From the NCBI RefSeq assembly GCF_038246755.1, contig NZ_CP134706.1, forward strand, positions 1,860,001 through 1,924,000: DNA of 64,000 nucleotides. Reading direction: 5' to 3'. The translations under genes and the position numbers were made by a program. Under the pieces are notes generated by a model. The model searched no databases, was not told the origin of the DNA, and worked only from the letters and a program-made list of their open reading frames with translations. The first letter of the stretch is position 1. Every line of letters begins with the position of its first letter. This stretch comes from Micromonospora sp. FIMYZ51 (lineage in GTDB: Bacteria > Actinomycetota > Actinomycetes > Mycobacteriales > Micromonosporaceae). Shown piece after piece: positions 37,584-47,810 of this stretch.

Positions 37584-38600
37584 GTGGCTGCCAGAGAAGC
37601 CCCCAAGGTCACCATCTCGGTGATCGCCGACTTGGCCGGGGTGTCGGTGCCGACGGTGTCTCGGGTGATCAATGGTCGTTCGGATGTGGCTCCGCAGACT
37701 CGTGCGCGGGTGGAGGAGTTGCTGACGCGGCATGGGTATCGGCGTCGTCCGCCGAGTATGCGGGCGAGTTCGGGGTTGTTGGATCTGGTGTTCAATGATC
37801 TGGACAGTCCGTGGGCGGTGGAGATCATTCGGGGTGTCGAGGACGTGGCGCACGCGTCCGGGGTGGGCACCGTGGTCTCCGCCATCCACCGCCGCACCTC
37901 CGCCGCCGAGCAGTGGCTGGACGGCATGCGCCGACGGGGCACCGACGGGGTCATCTTCGTGACCTCGATGGTGGAGCCCCCGTTGCAGGACGAGTTGCGT
38001 CTGCTCGACATCCCGGTGGTGGTCGTGGACGCCGACGGCCTGCCGGCTCGGGACGCGCCGACGATCGGGGCCACCAACTGGGCCGGCGGGCTGCGGGCCA
38101 CCGAGTATCTGATCGGTCTGGGGCATCGGCGGATCGGGTTCATCGCCGGGCCGCCGCAGTTGATGTGCAGCCGGGCCCGGATGGACGGCTACCGGGCGGC
38201 ACTGGAAGCCGCCGGGCTGAGCTTCGACGAGAAACTCGTCTGTCCCGGGGACTTCTATCACGAGACCGGTTTCTCCGGTGGGGTGCGGTTGTTGGGGTTG
38301 GCGGAGCCGCCGACGGCGATTTTCGCGTCGAGTGATCAGATGGCGTTGGGTGTGTACGAGGCGGTGCGGCAGCGGGGTCTGCGGGTGCCGGACGACATCA
38401 GTGTGGTGGGGTTCGATGATCTGCCGGAGGTGCGGTGGTGTTCGCCGCCGTTGACCACGGTGCGTCAGCCGTTGGCGGAGATGGGGATGTTGGCCGCGCG
38501 TACGGTGTTGCGGCTGGCCAAGGGGGAGAAGGTGGAGAGTCCGCGGGTCGAGTTGGCCACCGAACTCGTCATCCGCGACAGCGCCACCCAGGCCGCCTGA
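37584..38600 (+). CDS. LacI-family regulator B (tandem paralogue)
   Basis: This 338-aa LacI/GalR protein is a mosaic sister of regulator A. From residue 18 the DNA-binding and hinge region through about residue 106 is identical at DNA level. The divergent parts (37902-38099 and 38207-38265) lie in the effector-binding domain, so the two proteins should bind the same operators but sense different sugars. The GTG at 37584 follows AGGGAG at a short spacing. The gap after gene A is about 250 nt and holds its own candidate operator. It ends before an inverted repeat at 38611-38650. Confidence 0.9.
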   Translation: MAAREAPKVTISVIADLAGVSVPTVSRVINGRSDVAPQTRARVEELLTRHGYRRRPPSMRASSGLLDLVFNDLDSPWAVEIIRGVEDVAHASGVGTVVSAIHRRTSAAEQWLDGMRRRGTDGVIFVTSMVEPPLQDELRLLDIPVVVVDADGLPARDAPTIGATNWAGGLRATEYLIGLGHRRIGFIAGPPQLMCSRARMDGYRAALEAAGLSFDEKLVCPGDFYHETGFSGGVRLLGLAEPPTAIFASSDQMALGVYEAVRQRGLRVPDDISVVGFDDLPEVRWCSPPLTTVRQPLAEMGMLAARTVLRLAKGEKVESPRVELATELVIRDSATQAA

Positions 38601-38903
38601 GCGAGGCTGCACAACTTCCGATCGGCTACCGATATTTTTCCGGAAGTTGTTGACTGGAGTATCGGATGCGGCCGACGATGGTGATTGCGAACCTTCGATG
38701 AAGGAGCCGGTAGGTGGTAGCCCGCCGTGCCCGCGGCACCGTCGACCGAGCCCGCGCCGGCCGGACAATCAGGCGTCCGGCCGACGCGGGCGACCCACCT
38801 TCAGCCGGACGGCCGCCGGATCGCGTGGCGTTCTGCCGACGGCAGATCCGCCAAGGGTGAACAGCACTCCCGCACCCGGCCAGTCGGCGGCAGGGTGGTC
38901 CGC
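38601..38903. other. Intergenic region after LacI regulator B
   Basis: This 303-nt stretch contains a 10-bp inverted repeat and otherwise no gene or clear promoter for the epimerase-like gene that follows. Confidence 0.5.
38611..38650 (+). terminator. Inverted repeat after LacI regulator B
   Basis: ACAACTTCCG (38611-38620) and CGGAAGTTGT (38641-38650) are perfect inverted arms around a 20-nt loop containing TTTTT. It may be a terminator, or an operator given its GAAGTT half sites. Confidence 0.5.
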
Positions 38904-39911
38904 ATGCGACTTCTCATGTTGGGCGGAACGGGATTCGTGGGTGGGGCGACGGTCGCGGAGGCGCTGCACCGGGGCTGGTCCGTCACCGTGTTCAACCGTG
39001 GCCGGCACGGCTCGCCGCCGGCCGGCGTACGACGACTTGTGGGTGACCGGACCACGGCCGACGGGCGGACCGCGCTTGCCGACGGGGAATGGGACATCGT
39101 CGTCGACACCTGGGACGGCGCGCCCCGCGACGCGCGGGCGACAGCGCGGGTCCTGGCCGGCCGGATCGGCCACTACGTCTACGTCTCCAGCGGCTCGGTC
39201 TACGCGCCACCGGTGCCGCTCGGGGCGACCGAGCAGACCCCGGTGGTACCGGCGGACCCGGATGCCGCCGACGACGGGGACTACCCGACCCTGAAGTCCG
39301 GTGCGGAACGGGCGCTGCGGGAGGAGTTCGGCGAACGTGTTCTGCTCGCCCGGTCCGGGCTGATCCTCGGCCCGGGAGAGGACATCGGCCGGCTGCCGTG
39401 GTGGCTGACTCGGATCGCCCGCGGCGGCGACGTCCTGGCACCGGGCCCGACCGACCTGCCGGTGCAGTACATCGACGTACGCGACCTGGCCGTCTTCCTG
39501 CTCGACGCCGGGGCCGCCGGGCGCGACGGTGCGGTGAACGTGGTGGGCCGCTCCGGGCACACCACGATGGGTGAGCTGCTCACCGCCTGCGTCACGGCAA
39601 CCGGCGCGAACGCCCGGCTGCGCTGGGTCGAACCGGAACCGATCCTGGCCGCCGGTGTGGTGCCCTGGAACGACCTGCCGATCTGGGTCCCGCCGGGGCA
39701 CGAGTACCGCTGGTTGCAGGAGATGGCCGTCGACCGGGCGTACGCCGACGGATTGACCTGCCGGCCGGTGACCGAGACCGTCGCGGACACCTGGGCGTGG
39801 CTGCGCCGGGTCGGCGACCTCCCGGGCCGGGCCGGTCGGCCGGCCCGAGCGCCGGTCGGCCTCGACCCGACGCGGGAGGCCGCGTTGCTCGGCACGAGCC
39901 GCGCGACCTGA
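38904..39911 (+). CDS. NAD-dependent epimerase/dehydratase family protein
   Basis: This 335-aa short-chain dehydrogenase-type protein has a Rossmann start, LLMLGGTGFVGGATVAEAL at about residues 3-21, with a GxxGFxG pattern. The central VYVSSGSVYAPP is the usual serine and tyrosine region, and the expected YxxxK lysine is seen in YPTLKSGAE. Such enzymes act on nucleotide sugars or isoflavone-like substrates; no specific substrate is supported. The ATG was chosen at the Rossmann start. It is convergent with the nitroreductase gene 12 nt downstream. Confidence 0.82.
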   Translation: MRLLMLGGTGFVGGATVAEALHRGWSVTVFNRGRHGSPPAGVRRLVGDRTTADGRTALADGEWDIVVDTWDGAPRDARATARVLAGRIGHYVYVSSGSVYAPPVPLGATEQTPVVPADPDAADDGDYPTLKSGAERALREEFGERVLLARSGLILGPGEDIGRLPWWLTRIARGGDVLAPGPTDLPVQYIDVRDLAVFLLDAGAAGRDGAVNVVGRSGHTTMGELLTACVTATGANARLRWVEPEPILAAGVVPWNDLPIWVPPGHEYRWLQEMAVDRAYADGLTCRPVTETVADTWAWLRRVGDLPGRAGRPARAPVGLDPTREAALLGTSRAT

Positions 39912-39923
39912 CCCGCGTCGGTC

Positions 39924-40898
39924 CTATCCGTGGTGCACCGGCAGGTCCAGCACCTCGTCCACCATCCGGCGAGGGGTGGGCCGGCCGGGTTGGCCGTACC
40001 CGATCCGCATGACCATCTGCGGCGTGCCGAAGCGCCCCAGCGACATCCGGAGCTGTTCCCGCGCGGACGGCACCTCGACCGGCTGGGACATCATCGACAC
40101 CGACAGGCCGGCGTCGGTGGCGGTGAGCAGCACCCGCTGTAGGGCCTGCCCGGCGACGACCTGGTCGATCGCGGTGTTGCCGGGCGAGCCGAGGACCGCG
40201 ACCAGCGGCTCCGGCTCGAAGTCGCGCCCGGCCGCCCGGGGCCGGCCGCCGAAGCTGCGGGACGGAAGCAGGTCCTGCGGTTCGGCCAGTGGGCCACCGG
40301 CGGTGACGGGTACGCCGTCGGGTGCGTGCGCAGCGCGGACCCATGCCTCCCGTTCCGCCCGGTAGGCCGGATCGCGTTCGAGTACCCGGTGCGCGCTGTG
40401 CGCGATCTCGGCGAAGGCGTTGACCGCGCTGACCCCGATCAGCAACTCCAACCAGCAGAATTCGGCCCGGGCCGCCTCGCCGAGCTGCCAGCGCGCGTCC
40501 GCCGGTACCGGATCGGGCCAGAACGGGGCCCGGTTGCTGAACCGGCGGGCAATTGCCGCGTACAGGCTCTGCTCAACGGGGGTGGGCCGGCGCGGCAGGT
40601 CCGGCACCAGCCGGGCCACCACATCCGGTTCCGACGGGTACGGGCGCAGCCGGACCGTCGCCGGCGCGCCGGCCACCGCCAGCGCCAGGCGCAGGTTGAA
40701 CAGCGCCGCGCCGCAGGCGACCCGGGCACCCCAGCCGCTCGGATCGGTGGCGGGCAACCGGCGGGCCGCGTCGACCAGCACCTCGATCCCGCCATCGCGC
40801 AGCCGGAACCGCCACGGCTGGACGTTGTGCAGGGACGGCGCGCGGACCGCGTCGGTTGCCGCCACCCGCAACTGCTCAGCGCTGTAACCGCTCCCCAT
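39924..40898 (-). CDS. Acg-type nitroreductase family protein
   Basis: This 324-aa flavin nitroreductase-like protein belongs to the group of Mycobacterium Acg (Rv2032) and Rv3131, which are strongly induced by DosR. Seen motifs are APSLHNVQPWRFRL at about residues 20-33, RRFSNRAPFW near 118 and the C-terminal GTPQMVMRIGYG. In mycobacteria these proteins bind FMN tightly and have doubtful enzyme activity. The gene is divergent from devR, with a DosR-box-like sequence between them, so hypoxic induction is likely. A GGGGGTAGGGCG site precedes the ATG. Confidence 0.88.
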   Translation of the reverse strand: MGSGYSAEQLRVAATDAVRAPSLHNVQPWRFRLRDGGIEVLVDAARRLPATDPSGWGARVACGAALFNLRLALAVAGAPATVRLRPYPSEPDVVARLVPDLPRRPTPVEQSLYAAIARRFSNRAPFWPDPVPADARWQLGEAARAEFCWLELLIGVSAVNAFAEIAHSAHRVLERDPAYRAEREAWVRAAHAPDGVPVTAGGPLAEPQDLLPSRSFGGRPRAAGRDFEPEPLVAVLGSPGNTAIDQVVAGQALQRVLLTATDAGLSVSMMSQPVEVPSAREQLRMSLGRFGTPQMVMRIGYGQPGRPTPRRMVDEVLDLPVHHG

Positions 40899-41035
40899 CG
40901 CCCTACCCCCTCACCATCGCCCTCGCCTACACCCCCACCCTGCCCGCACCGCACCCCCACCCATCAGGGCCACACGTCCCAACCGCCCGGGACCCACCTC
41001 CCTGTCCACCGGCCGGATGAGGGCGTGGGTGGCTC

Positions 41036-41049
41036 GGGACCTTTGGCCC
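41036..41049. promoter_or_regulatory. DosR-box-like operator between nitroreductase and devR
   Basis: GGGACCTTTGGCCC matches the inner part of the mycobacterial DosR palindrome. Its reverse complement is nearly identical to the site at 50295-50308 before phosphoketolase. It lies 36 nt upstream of devR. Confidence 0.6.
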
Positions 41050-41084
41050 GGGTGCCGGATGGGTGGACGGGGTAGAAAGGAGGG

Positions 41085-41723
41085 GTGATTCGGGTGTTCT
41101 TGCTGGACGACCACGAGGTGGTCCGTCGTGGTCTTGCTGATCTGCTGCACGCCAGCGGCGACATCGAGGTGGTCGGCGAGTCCGGCTCCGCCCCGGAGGC
41201 GGCGCGCCGGATTCCGGCGCTGCGGCCGGACGTGGCGATCCTCGACGCCCGGCTGCCCGACGGCAACGGCATCGACGTCTGCCGCGACATCCGGGCGGTG
41301 GACTCCTCGATCAAGGGGCTGATCCTCACCTCGTACGAGGACGACGAGGCACTCTTCGCCGCGATCATGGCCGGCGCCTCCGGGTACGTGCTCAAGCAGA
41401 TCCGCGGCACCGACCTGGTCGACGCGGTACGCCGGGTCGCGGCCGGCCAGTCACTGCTCGACCCGGCGATCACCACCCGGGTTCTGGACCGCATCCGCAG
41501 CGGCGTGGAGCAGCCCCGCGAGTTGCAGGCGCTCACCGAGCAGGAACGGCGGATCCTGGAGTACGTCGCCGAAGGGCTGACCAACCGGGAGATCGCCGGC
41601 AAGATGTTCCTGGCCGAGAAGACGGTCAAGAACTACGTCTCAAGCGTGTTGGCCAAGCTCGGCCTGGAACGGCGCACCCAGGCCGCCGTGCTGGCCACCC
41701 GGCTGCTCGGCAAAGGCCACTGA
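41085..41723 (+). CDS. devR: Dormancy-type NarL/FixJ response regulator, DevR/DosR homologue
   Basis: This 212-aa protein has a receiver domain with the phosphorylated D54 in LDARLPDGNG, the same position as in mycobacterial DosR, and a LuxR-type helix-turn-helix at about residues 150-205 (LTNREIAGKMFLAEKTVKNY). Long stretches (VFLxDDHEVVRRGL, LPDGNGI, MFLAEKTVKNYVS) match DosR closely. It should bind DosR-like boxes before stress genes when phosphorylated by the nearby DevS-type kinase. The GTG at 41085 gives the conserved N-terminus but sits only one base after AGGAGG; a GTG at 41094 has better spacing. The stop is followed by degraded copies of its own 3' end. Confidence 0.93.
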   Translation: MIRVFLLDDHEVVRRGLADLLHASGDIEVVGESGSAPEAARRIPALRPDVAILDARLPDGNGIDVCRDIRAVDSSIKGLILTSYEDDEALFAAIMAGASGYVLKQIRGTDLVDAVRRVAAGQSLLDPAITTRVLDRIRSGVEQPRELQALTEQERRILEYVAEGLTNREIAGKMFLAEKTVKNYVSSVLAKLGLERRTQAAVLATRLLGKGH

Positions 41724-41727
41724 ACCC

Positions 41728-41850
41728 GAGCACCGAACCAGCCCGCGAGCACCGAACCAGGCCGCGAGCACTGAACCAGGCCGCCGTGCTCGCCACCCGG
41801 CTGTCCGGCAGGAGCCGCACCGTGCTGGCCGCCCGGCTGTCCGCCACACG
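41728..41850 (+). repeat. Degenerate duplications of the devR 3' end
   Basis: After the devR stop, a GAGCACYGAACCAGSC unit recurs at about 41729, 41747 and 41765 (the first copy GAGCACCGAACCAGC). Then a stretch at 41775-41805 repeats the CAGGCCGCCGTGCTGGCC... part of the last devR codons (41687-41711), with a weaker third trace at 41820-41845. This looks like slipped-strand duplication of the gene end. Confidence 0.65.
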
Positions 41851-41883
41851 CCACCGATCGTCGGTCGGCGTGGGCGTGGCTGG

Positions 41884-43614
<1,731 letters not shown>

Positions 43615-43661
43615 CTATCCGGCGGGTGATCGGGAAGGGTACACCCCGCAGCCGGTCCTGG

Positions 43662-44666
43662 TCAGGCGGTGCCGTCGACCGCCGTGGTGTCCACCACCTG
43701 CTCGCGCGGCAGCCGTGGGGTGTGCGGTGGGCCGGCGTGGGCCGGGTCCGCGACCCCGAGGCGCAGGACGAGGTACGGATAGCCGAGCCCGGAGAGCACC
43801 TGCCGGAGGATCTGCCGGGTGCCCGCCACCTCCACCACCCCGCTCAGCGGCACCACGGAAACTCCCAGCCGGGTGGCGGCCAGCCAGGCGGCCGAGAGCG
43901 CCTCGCCCGCGCGCAGCCAGCTGACCGGGGTCTCCTCGTCGCCGTGCAGCACGCCGTAGGAGGCCGCCTGGTCGTGGCCCGGCCCGACCGGCAGGTTGCC
44001 GGGGCGGCCGAAGTCCCGGCCCGGGACGGTGGTTTGCGGTGCCTCTTCGGGCAGCACCTCCGGGGTCAGCCCGACCCCGCCCGCGCGGCTGGTCCAGTAG
44101 GCCAGTTCCTCCCGCAGCTGCGGATCCTCCGCCTCGACCGCGGCGGCGTGCGAGGCGGCGGCGGCCAGTTGCAGGACCTGGTCCCGGTTGAGGATCTCCA
44201 GGCGGGCGCCCTCGCCATCGGCGGCGGTGGCGATCGCGTTCAGCGCGTCACCGCTGACCGGCTCGTCGCTGACCGGCCGCCGGTCGGTGTGCCGCACCTG
44301 CATGCATTGCACGCTGCGCATGGCGTCCGGATCGGTGCCGGCCGGGCGTGGGTCGGTGAGTCGGGCGAGCAGCTCCGGCTCGGCCGGGTCGGGCAGCCGG
44401 TGGACGGTGGCCGTCCAGCCCTCGGCGGCCAGCGCCAGTCGGGCGTGGTGCAGCGCGGCGCCGCAGCTCAGCGTGACCAGCTCGGCGTCCGGGTCGGTGG
44501 CCGCCAGCTGGCGGTCGCGCACCATCCGCAGCTCCAGCGCCTCGGGTAGCACCCGCCAGCGCCACGGCTGGGTGTTGTGCACCGACGGGGCATGGCCGGC
44601 CATCGCGGCGGCCTCCGCGAGCGCGGTGGCCAACGGGCGGTGGGTAGCCGGCGTCTGGTGGCTCAT
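43662..44666 (-). CDS. Second Acg-type nitroreductase family protein
   Basis: This 334-aa protein has the same family marks as the gene at 39924: APSVHNTQPWRWRV at about 27-40, RHTDRRPVSDEPV near 132 and the C-terminal YPYLVLRLG. It is likely an FMN-binding dormancy protein. The ATG at 44666 follows AAAGG. It lies upstream of devS by 56 nt, so it may be cotranscribed with it, and shares its promoter region with the divergent ATPase gene, where a DosR-regulon-like sequence is found. Confidence 0.87.
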   Translation of the reverse strand: MSHQTPATHRPLATALAEAAAMAGHAPSVHNTQPWRWRVLPEALELRMVRDRQLAATDPDAELVTLSCGAALHHARLALAAEGWTATVHRLPDPAEPELLARLTDPRPAGTDPDAMRSVQCMQVRHTDRRPVSDEPVSGDALNAIATAADGEGARLEILNRDQVLQLAAAASHAAAVEAEDPQLREELAYWTSRAGGVGLTPEVLPEEAPQTTVPGRDFGRPGNLPVGPGHDQAASYGVLHGDEETPVSWLRAGEALSAAWLAATRLGVSVVPLSGVVEVAGTRQILRQVLSGLGYPYLVLRLGVADPAHAGPPHTPRLPREQVVDTTAVDGTA

Positions 44667-44768
44667 CTCACGACCTTTCCGTCTGTGCCATCGTGCCGCA
44701 CCACGGTACGTCTGCGGGGCGGGTCGGTGTTCATCCTGTGCCATCCGCCGTCCGTACGCACGCCCCGC

Positions 44769-44787
44769 TGGTCCCGCCCGGACGGGC
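44769..44787. promoter_or_regulatory. Dormancy-regulon motif between nitroreductase and ATPase genes
   Basis: TGGTCCCGCCCGGACGGGC differs by one base from 50302-50320 before phosphoketolase. It combines the GGTCCC half of the DosR-like box with a GCCCG-NN-CGGGC dyad. It lies between the two divergent starts. Confidence 0.55.
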
Positions 44788-44851
44788 ACTCCGGCCCGGA
44801 ATCTGACCGGAGCGCCCGACACCGGGCCCCGGAGGTTGGGACGATCCGCAG

Positions 44852-46870
44852 GTGGGGGAGCAGTCGGCGGCGGGCGGGTCGGGGCGGGACGAGCGGGTGG
44901 ACGGGCCCGAGTGCCTGCCGGAGCGGCCGGTGCGATCCGACCGGCCCGAGCCTGGGGCGGCGGGTGGCCGGCCGGACTCCGGGGCGGGTGGCCGGGCCGG
45001 TCGGCGGCGCATCCGGTGGGGGCTGTGGACGCCGCTGACCGGGCTCACCGGGTTGGTGCTGGTCGGGGCGGTGCTGTGGCTGTCCGGGCGGTCCGGCGCG
45101 GCCGACGCCGTCTGGGCGGTGGTGACGCTCACCGCGCTGCTGCCGGCGGCCGTCTCGGTGCTGCGGCAGCTGTGGCGGCGCCGGTTCGGCGTGGACGTGA
45201 TCGCGGTCCTGGCGCTGGCTGGCGCGCTCGGCGTCGGGGAGTACCTGGCCGGTGCCGTGATCGCGGTGATGCTGGCCACCGGCCGGACGCTTGAGGCGTA
45301 CGCGCAGCGCCGGGCGACCCGCGACCTGCGGGCCCTGCTCGAACGGGCACCGCGTACCGCGCGGCGGCGTACCCCCGACGGCGGCGTCGAGGTGGTGCCG
45401 GTGGACCGGGTGGCGGCGGGGGACCGGCTGCTGGTCGGCCCGGGTGACGTGGTTGCCGTCGACGGGGTCACCGAGGCACCGGCGACGCTCGACGAGTCGG
45501 TGGTCACCGGGGAGTCCCGGCTCGTCGAGCGGGCGGCCGGCGAGGCCGTGGCCAGCGGCGTGATCAACGCCGGTGCCGGGTTCGGGCTGCGGGCCACCGA
45601 GAGCGCCGAACGCAGCACGTACGCCGGGATCGTCCGGCTGGCCCAGGAGGCGACCGCGCGCAAGGCGCCCACGGTACGGCTGGCCGACCGGTACGCGGCG
45701 GCCTTCGTCCCGTTCACGCTGGCCCTGGCCGGTCTGGGCTGGGCGCTGTCCGGGGACTTCATCCGGGCGGTGGCGGTGCTTGTGGTGGCGACCCCGTGCC
45801 CGCTGCTGCTGGCCACCCCGATCGCCATCGTCTCCGGGCTGTCCCGGGTGGCCCGCCGGGGCGTTCTGGTACGCGACGGCGGTTCGCTTGAGGTGCTGGC
45901 CCGCGCCCGTACCCTGCTTGTCGACAAGACCGGCACGCTCACCGCCGGCCGGCCCAGATTCGCCGAGACCGTCGTCGCGCCCGGCGGCGAACCCGACGAG
46001 GTGCTGCGGCTGGCCGCCTCGGTGGAACAGCTCTCCCCGCACGTGCTGGCGGCGGCGCTGGTGTCCCAGGCCGGTGAGCGCGGATTGCGGCTGACCACCC
46101 CGACGGAGGTGACCGAGGAGCCGGGTCGGGGCGTGCGCGGCCGGGTCGACGGCCGCTGGATCCAGGTCGGCCAGCTCGCCAGCGATCTGCCCGGCCGGAC
46201 CGGGCACGCCGGTGACCTGCCCGGGTGGGCGGAACAGGCCCGGTCCCGGGCCGAAGCGGCGGGACACTCGGTGGTCTGGGTGACCGACGCGGGTGGCCCG
46301 CTCGGCGCCGTCCTGTTCGAGGACCCGGTACGCCCCGACGCGTCCCGGGCCGTGTCCCGGCTGCGCGCCGCCGGGCTGTCCCGGATCGTGATGGTCACCG
46401 GGGACCGGCCGGGTACCGCCCGACGGGTCGCCGACGCGGTAGGCGTGGACGACGTACTGGCCCGGTGCACCCCGCAGGAGAAAGTGGCCCGGGTACGGGC
46501 CGAGGCGCAGCGGGCGGTCACCGTCATGGTCGGCGACGGGGTGAACGACGCTCCGGCGCTGGCCGAAGCGCAGGTGGGAGTGGCGATGGGGGCGACCGGG
46601 GCGACCGCCTCGGCCGATGTCGCGGACGCCGTACTGACCGTCGACCGGCTCGGTCCGCTCGCCGACGCCGTCGAGGTGGCCCGGTACGCCCGCCGGATCG
46701 CCGTGCAGAGCGCCACGATCGGGATGGGGCTGGCCGTCCTCGCGATGGGCTTCGCGGCGGCCGGCCGGCTGCCGCCGGTCGCCGGGGCGTTCCTCCAGGA
46801 GGGGATCGACGTGCTGGTGATCCTCAACGCGCTGCGCGCCCTGGGCGGCGGTCCCCGCCACTCGGACTGA
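44852..46870 (+). CDS. P1B-type heavy-metal ATPase with TPCP motif
   Basis: This 672-aa ion pump has the phosphorylation site DKTGTLT near residue 358, TGES near 219, the hinge GDGVNDAPALAEA near 565 and about eight membrane segments. The membrane metal site reads TPCP instead of CPC, and no N-terminal HMA domain is present. TPCP is typical of the P1B-5 group, for which nickel and iron export has been reported; the C-terminal hemerythrin domain of that group is missing here. Substrate is therefore uncertain. The GTG start is uncertain because GGAGG lies 17 nt upstream, and the first 50 residues are low complexity. Context suggests induction in dormancy. Confidence 0.88.
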   Translation: MGEQSAAGGSGRDERVDGPECLPERPVRSDRPEPGAAGGRPDSGAGGRAGRRRIRWGLWTPLTGLTGLVLVGAVLWLSGRSGAADAVWAVVTLTALLPAAVSVLRQLWRRRFGVDVIAVLALAGALGVGEYLAGAVIAVMLATGRTLEAYAQRRATRDLRALLERAPRTARRRTPDGGVEVVPVDRVAAGDRLLVGPGDVVAVDGVTEAPATLDESVVTGESRLVERAAGEAVASGVINAGAGFGLRATESAERSTYAGIVRLAQEATARKAPTVRLADRYAAAFVPFTLALAGLGWALSGDFIRAVAVLVVATPCPLLLATPIAIVSGLSRVARRGVLVRDGGSLEVLARARTLLVDKTGTLTAGRPRFAETVVAPGGEPDEVLRLAASVEQLSPHVLAAALVSQAGERGLRLTTPTEVTEEPGRGVRGRVDGRWIQVGQLASDLPGRTGHAGDLPGWAEQARSRAEAAGHSVVWVTDAGGPLGAVLFEDPVRPDASRAVSRLRAAGLSRIVMVTGDRPGTARRVADAVGVDDVLARCTPQEKVARVRAEAQRAVTVMVGDGVNDAPALAEAQVGVAMGATGATASADVADAVLTVDRLGPLADAVEVARYARRIAVQSATIGMGLAVLAMGFAAAGRLPPVAGAFLQEGIDVLVILNALRALGGGPRHSD

Positions 46871-46890
46871 CGCCACCGCGCGGCGGAAAG

Positions 46891-46920
46891 CGCTGGCCGG
46901 GGCCGCCGCCCCGGCCAGCG
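46891..46920. terminator. Bidirectional terminator between ATPase and universal stress genes
   Basis: A perfect 13-bp stem (46891-46903 with 46908-46920) with a 4-nt loop lies between the convergent stops. Confidence 0.85.
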
Positions 46921-46925
46921 GTCGA

Positions 46926-47801
46926 TCAGCGTTCCCGGATCACCGCGACCGGGCAGTGCGCGTGCTGGATGAGCTGCTGGCTGACCGAGCCGAGCAGCAT
47001 GCCGCGCAGGCCGCCACGACCCCGGGTGCCGACCACCATCAGCTGCGCGTTGCGGCTGGCGTCGATGAGCAGCCCGGTGGGGGCGGCGACGGCGGTCTCG
47101 ACGGTCACCTCGACGTCGGGGAAACTCTCCCGCCAGCGACGCAGCGGCTCGTCCAGTTCGGCGCGCTGGTCGGCGAGCGCCGCCTGGTCGGCCTGCTCGC
47201 CGCGGAGCTGCCACTGTTCCCGCGCGGGTTGCCAGGCCCGCACCACGTGCAGCGGGACCCGGCGCAGGGCGGCCTGCTCGACGGCGAAGCCGAGGGCGAG
47301 CAGCGAGTGTTCCGAACCGTCCACGCCGACCGCCACGTGCCCGGCCCGGGCACCGCCGGCCGTGTCGCGGCGGACCACCACCACCGGGCAGTGCGCGTGC
47401 GCGGTGACGCTGACCGCGGTCGAGCCGGCGAGCAGGCCGGCGAAGCCGCCGTGCCCCCGGCTGCCCAGCACCAGCAGTCCGGCGTCGGTCGAGCACTCCT
47501 CAAGCACCAGGGCGGGCGGGCCGTCGAGCACCTCGCCGCGTACCGTCAGGTCGGGGTGCGCGGCGGCGGCGTCGGCGGCGGCCTTGTGGACCAACTCGTC
47601 GACCTGCTGCCGGGCCCGCTCGTCCGGCCACATGCCGGGCGTGATCCCGGGCCCGATCCAGCCGGCCACGGTGAGCCATTCGAAGACGTACGCCAGCCGG
47701 ACCGGGCGCCCGTCGCGACGGGCCTGATCCAGCGCCCAGTCCAGGGCCGCCGCCGCGTCCGGTGAGCCGTCGTAGCCCACCACGATCTCTGCCTCGGTCA
47801 T
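46926..47801 (-). CDS. Universal stress protein, two UspA domains
   Basis: This 291-aa protein carries two Usp domains (about 1-145 and 155-291). Each has the nucleotide-binding pattern: GSRGHGGFAGLLAGS in the first and GTRGRGGLRGMLLGS in the second, so ATP binding is likely in both. Tandem Usp proteins are hallmark DosR-regulon members in mycobacteria. The ATG follows AGGAGG. It starts 9 nt after the phosphoketolase stop and is probably cotranscribed with it. Confidence 0.93.
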   Translation of the reverse strand: MTEAEIVVGYDGSPDAAAALDWALDQARRDGRPVRLAYVFEWLTVAGWIGPGITPGMWPDERARQQVDELVHKAAADAAAAHPDLTVRGEVLDGPPALVLEECSTDAGLLVLGSRGHGGFAGLLAGSTAVSVTAHAHCPVVVVRRDTAGGARAGHVAVGVDGSEHSLLALGFAVEQAALRRVPLHVVRAWQPAREQWQLRGEQADQAALADQRAELDEPLRRWRESFPDVEVTVETAVAAPTGLLIDASRNAQLMVVGTRGRGGLRGMLLGSVSQQLIQHAHCPVAVIRER

Positions 47802-47810
47802 CCGGACCTC

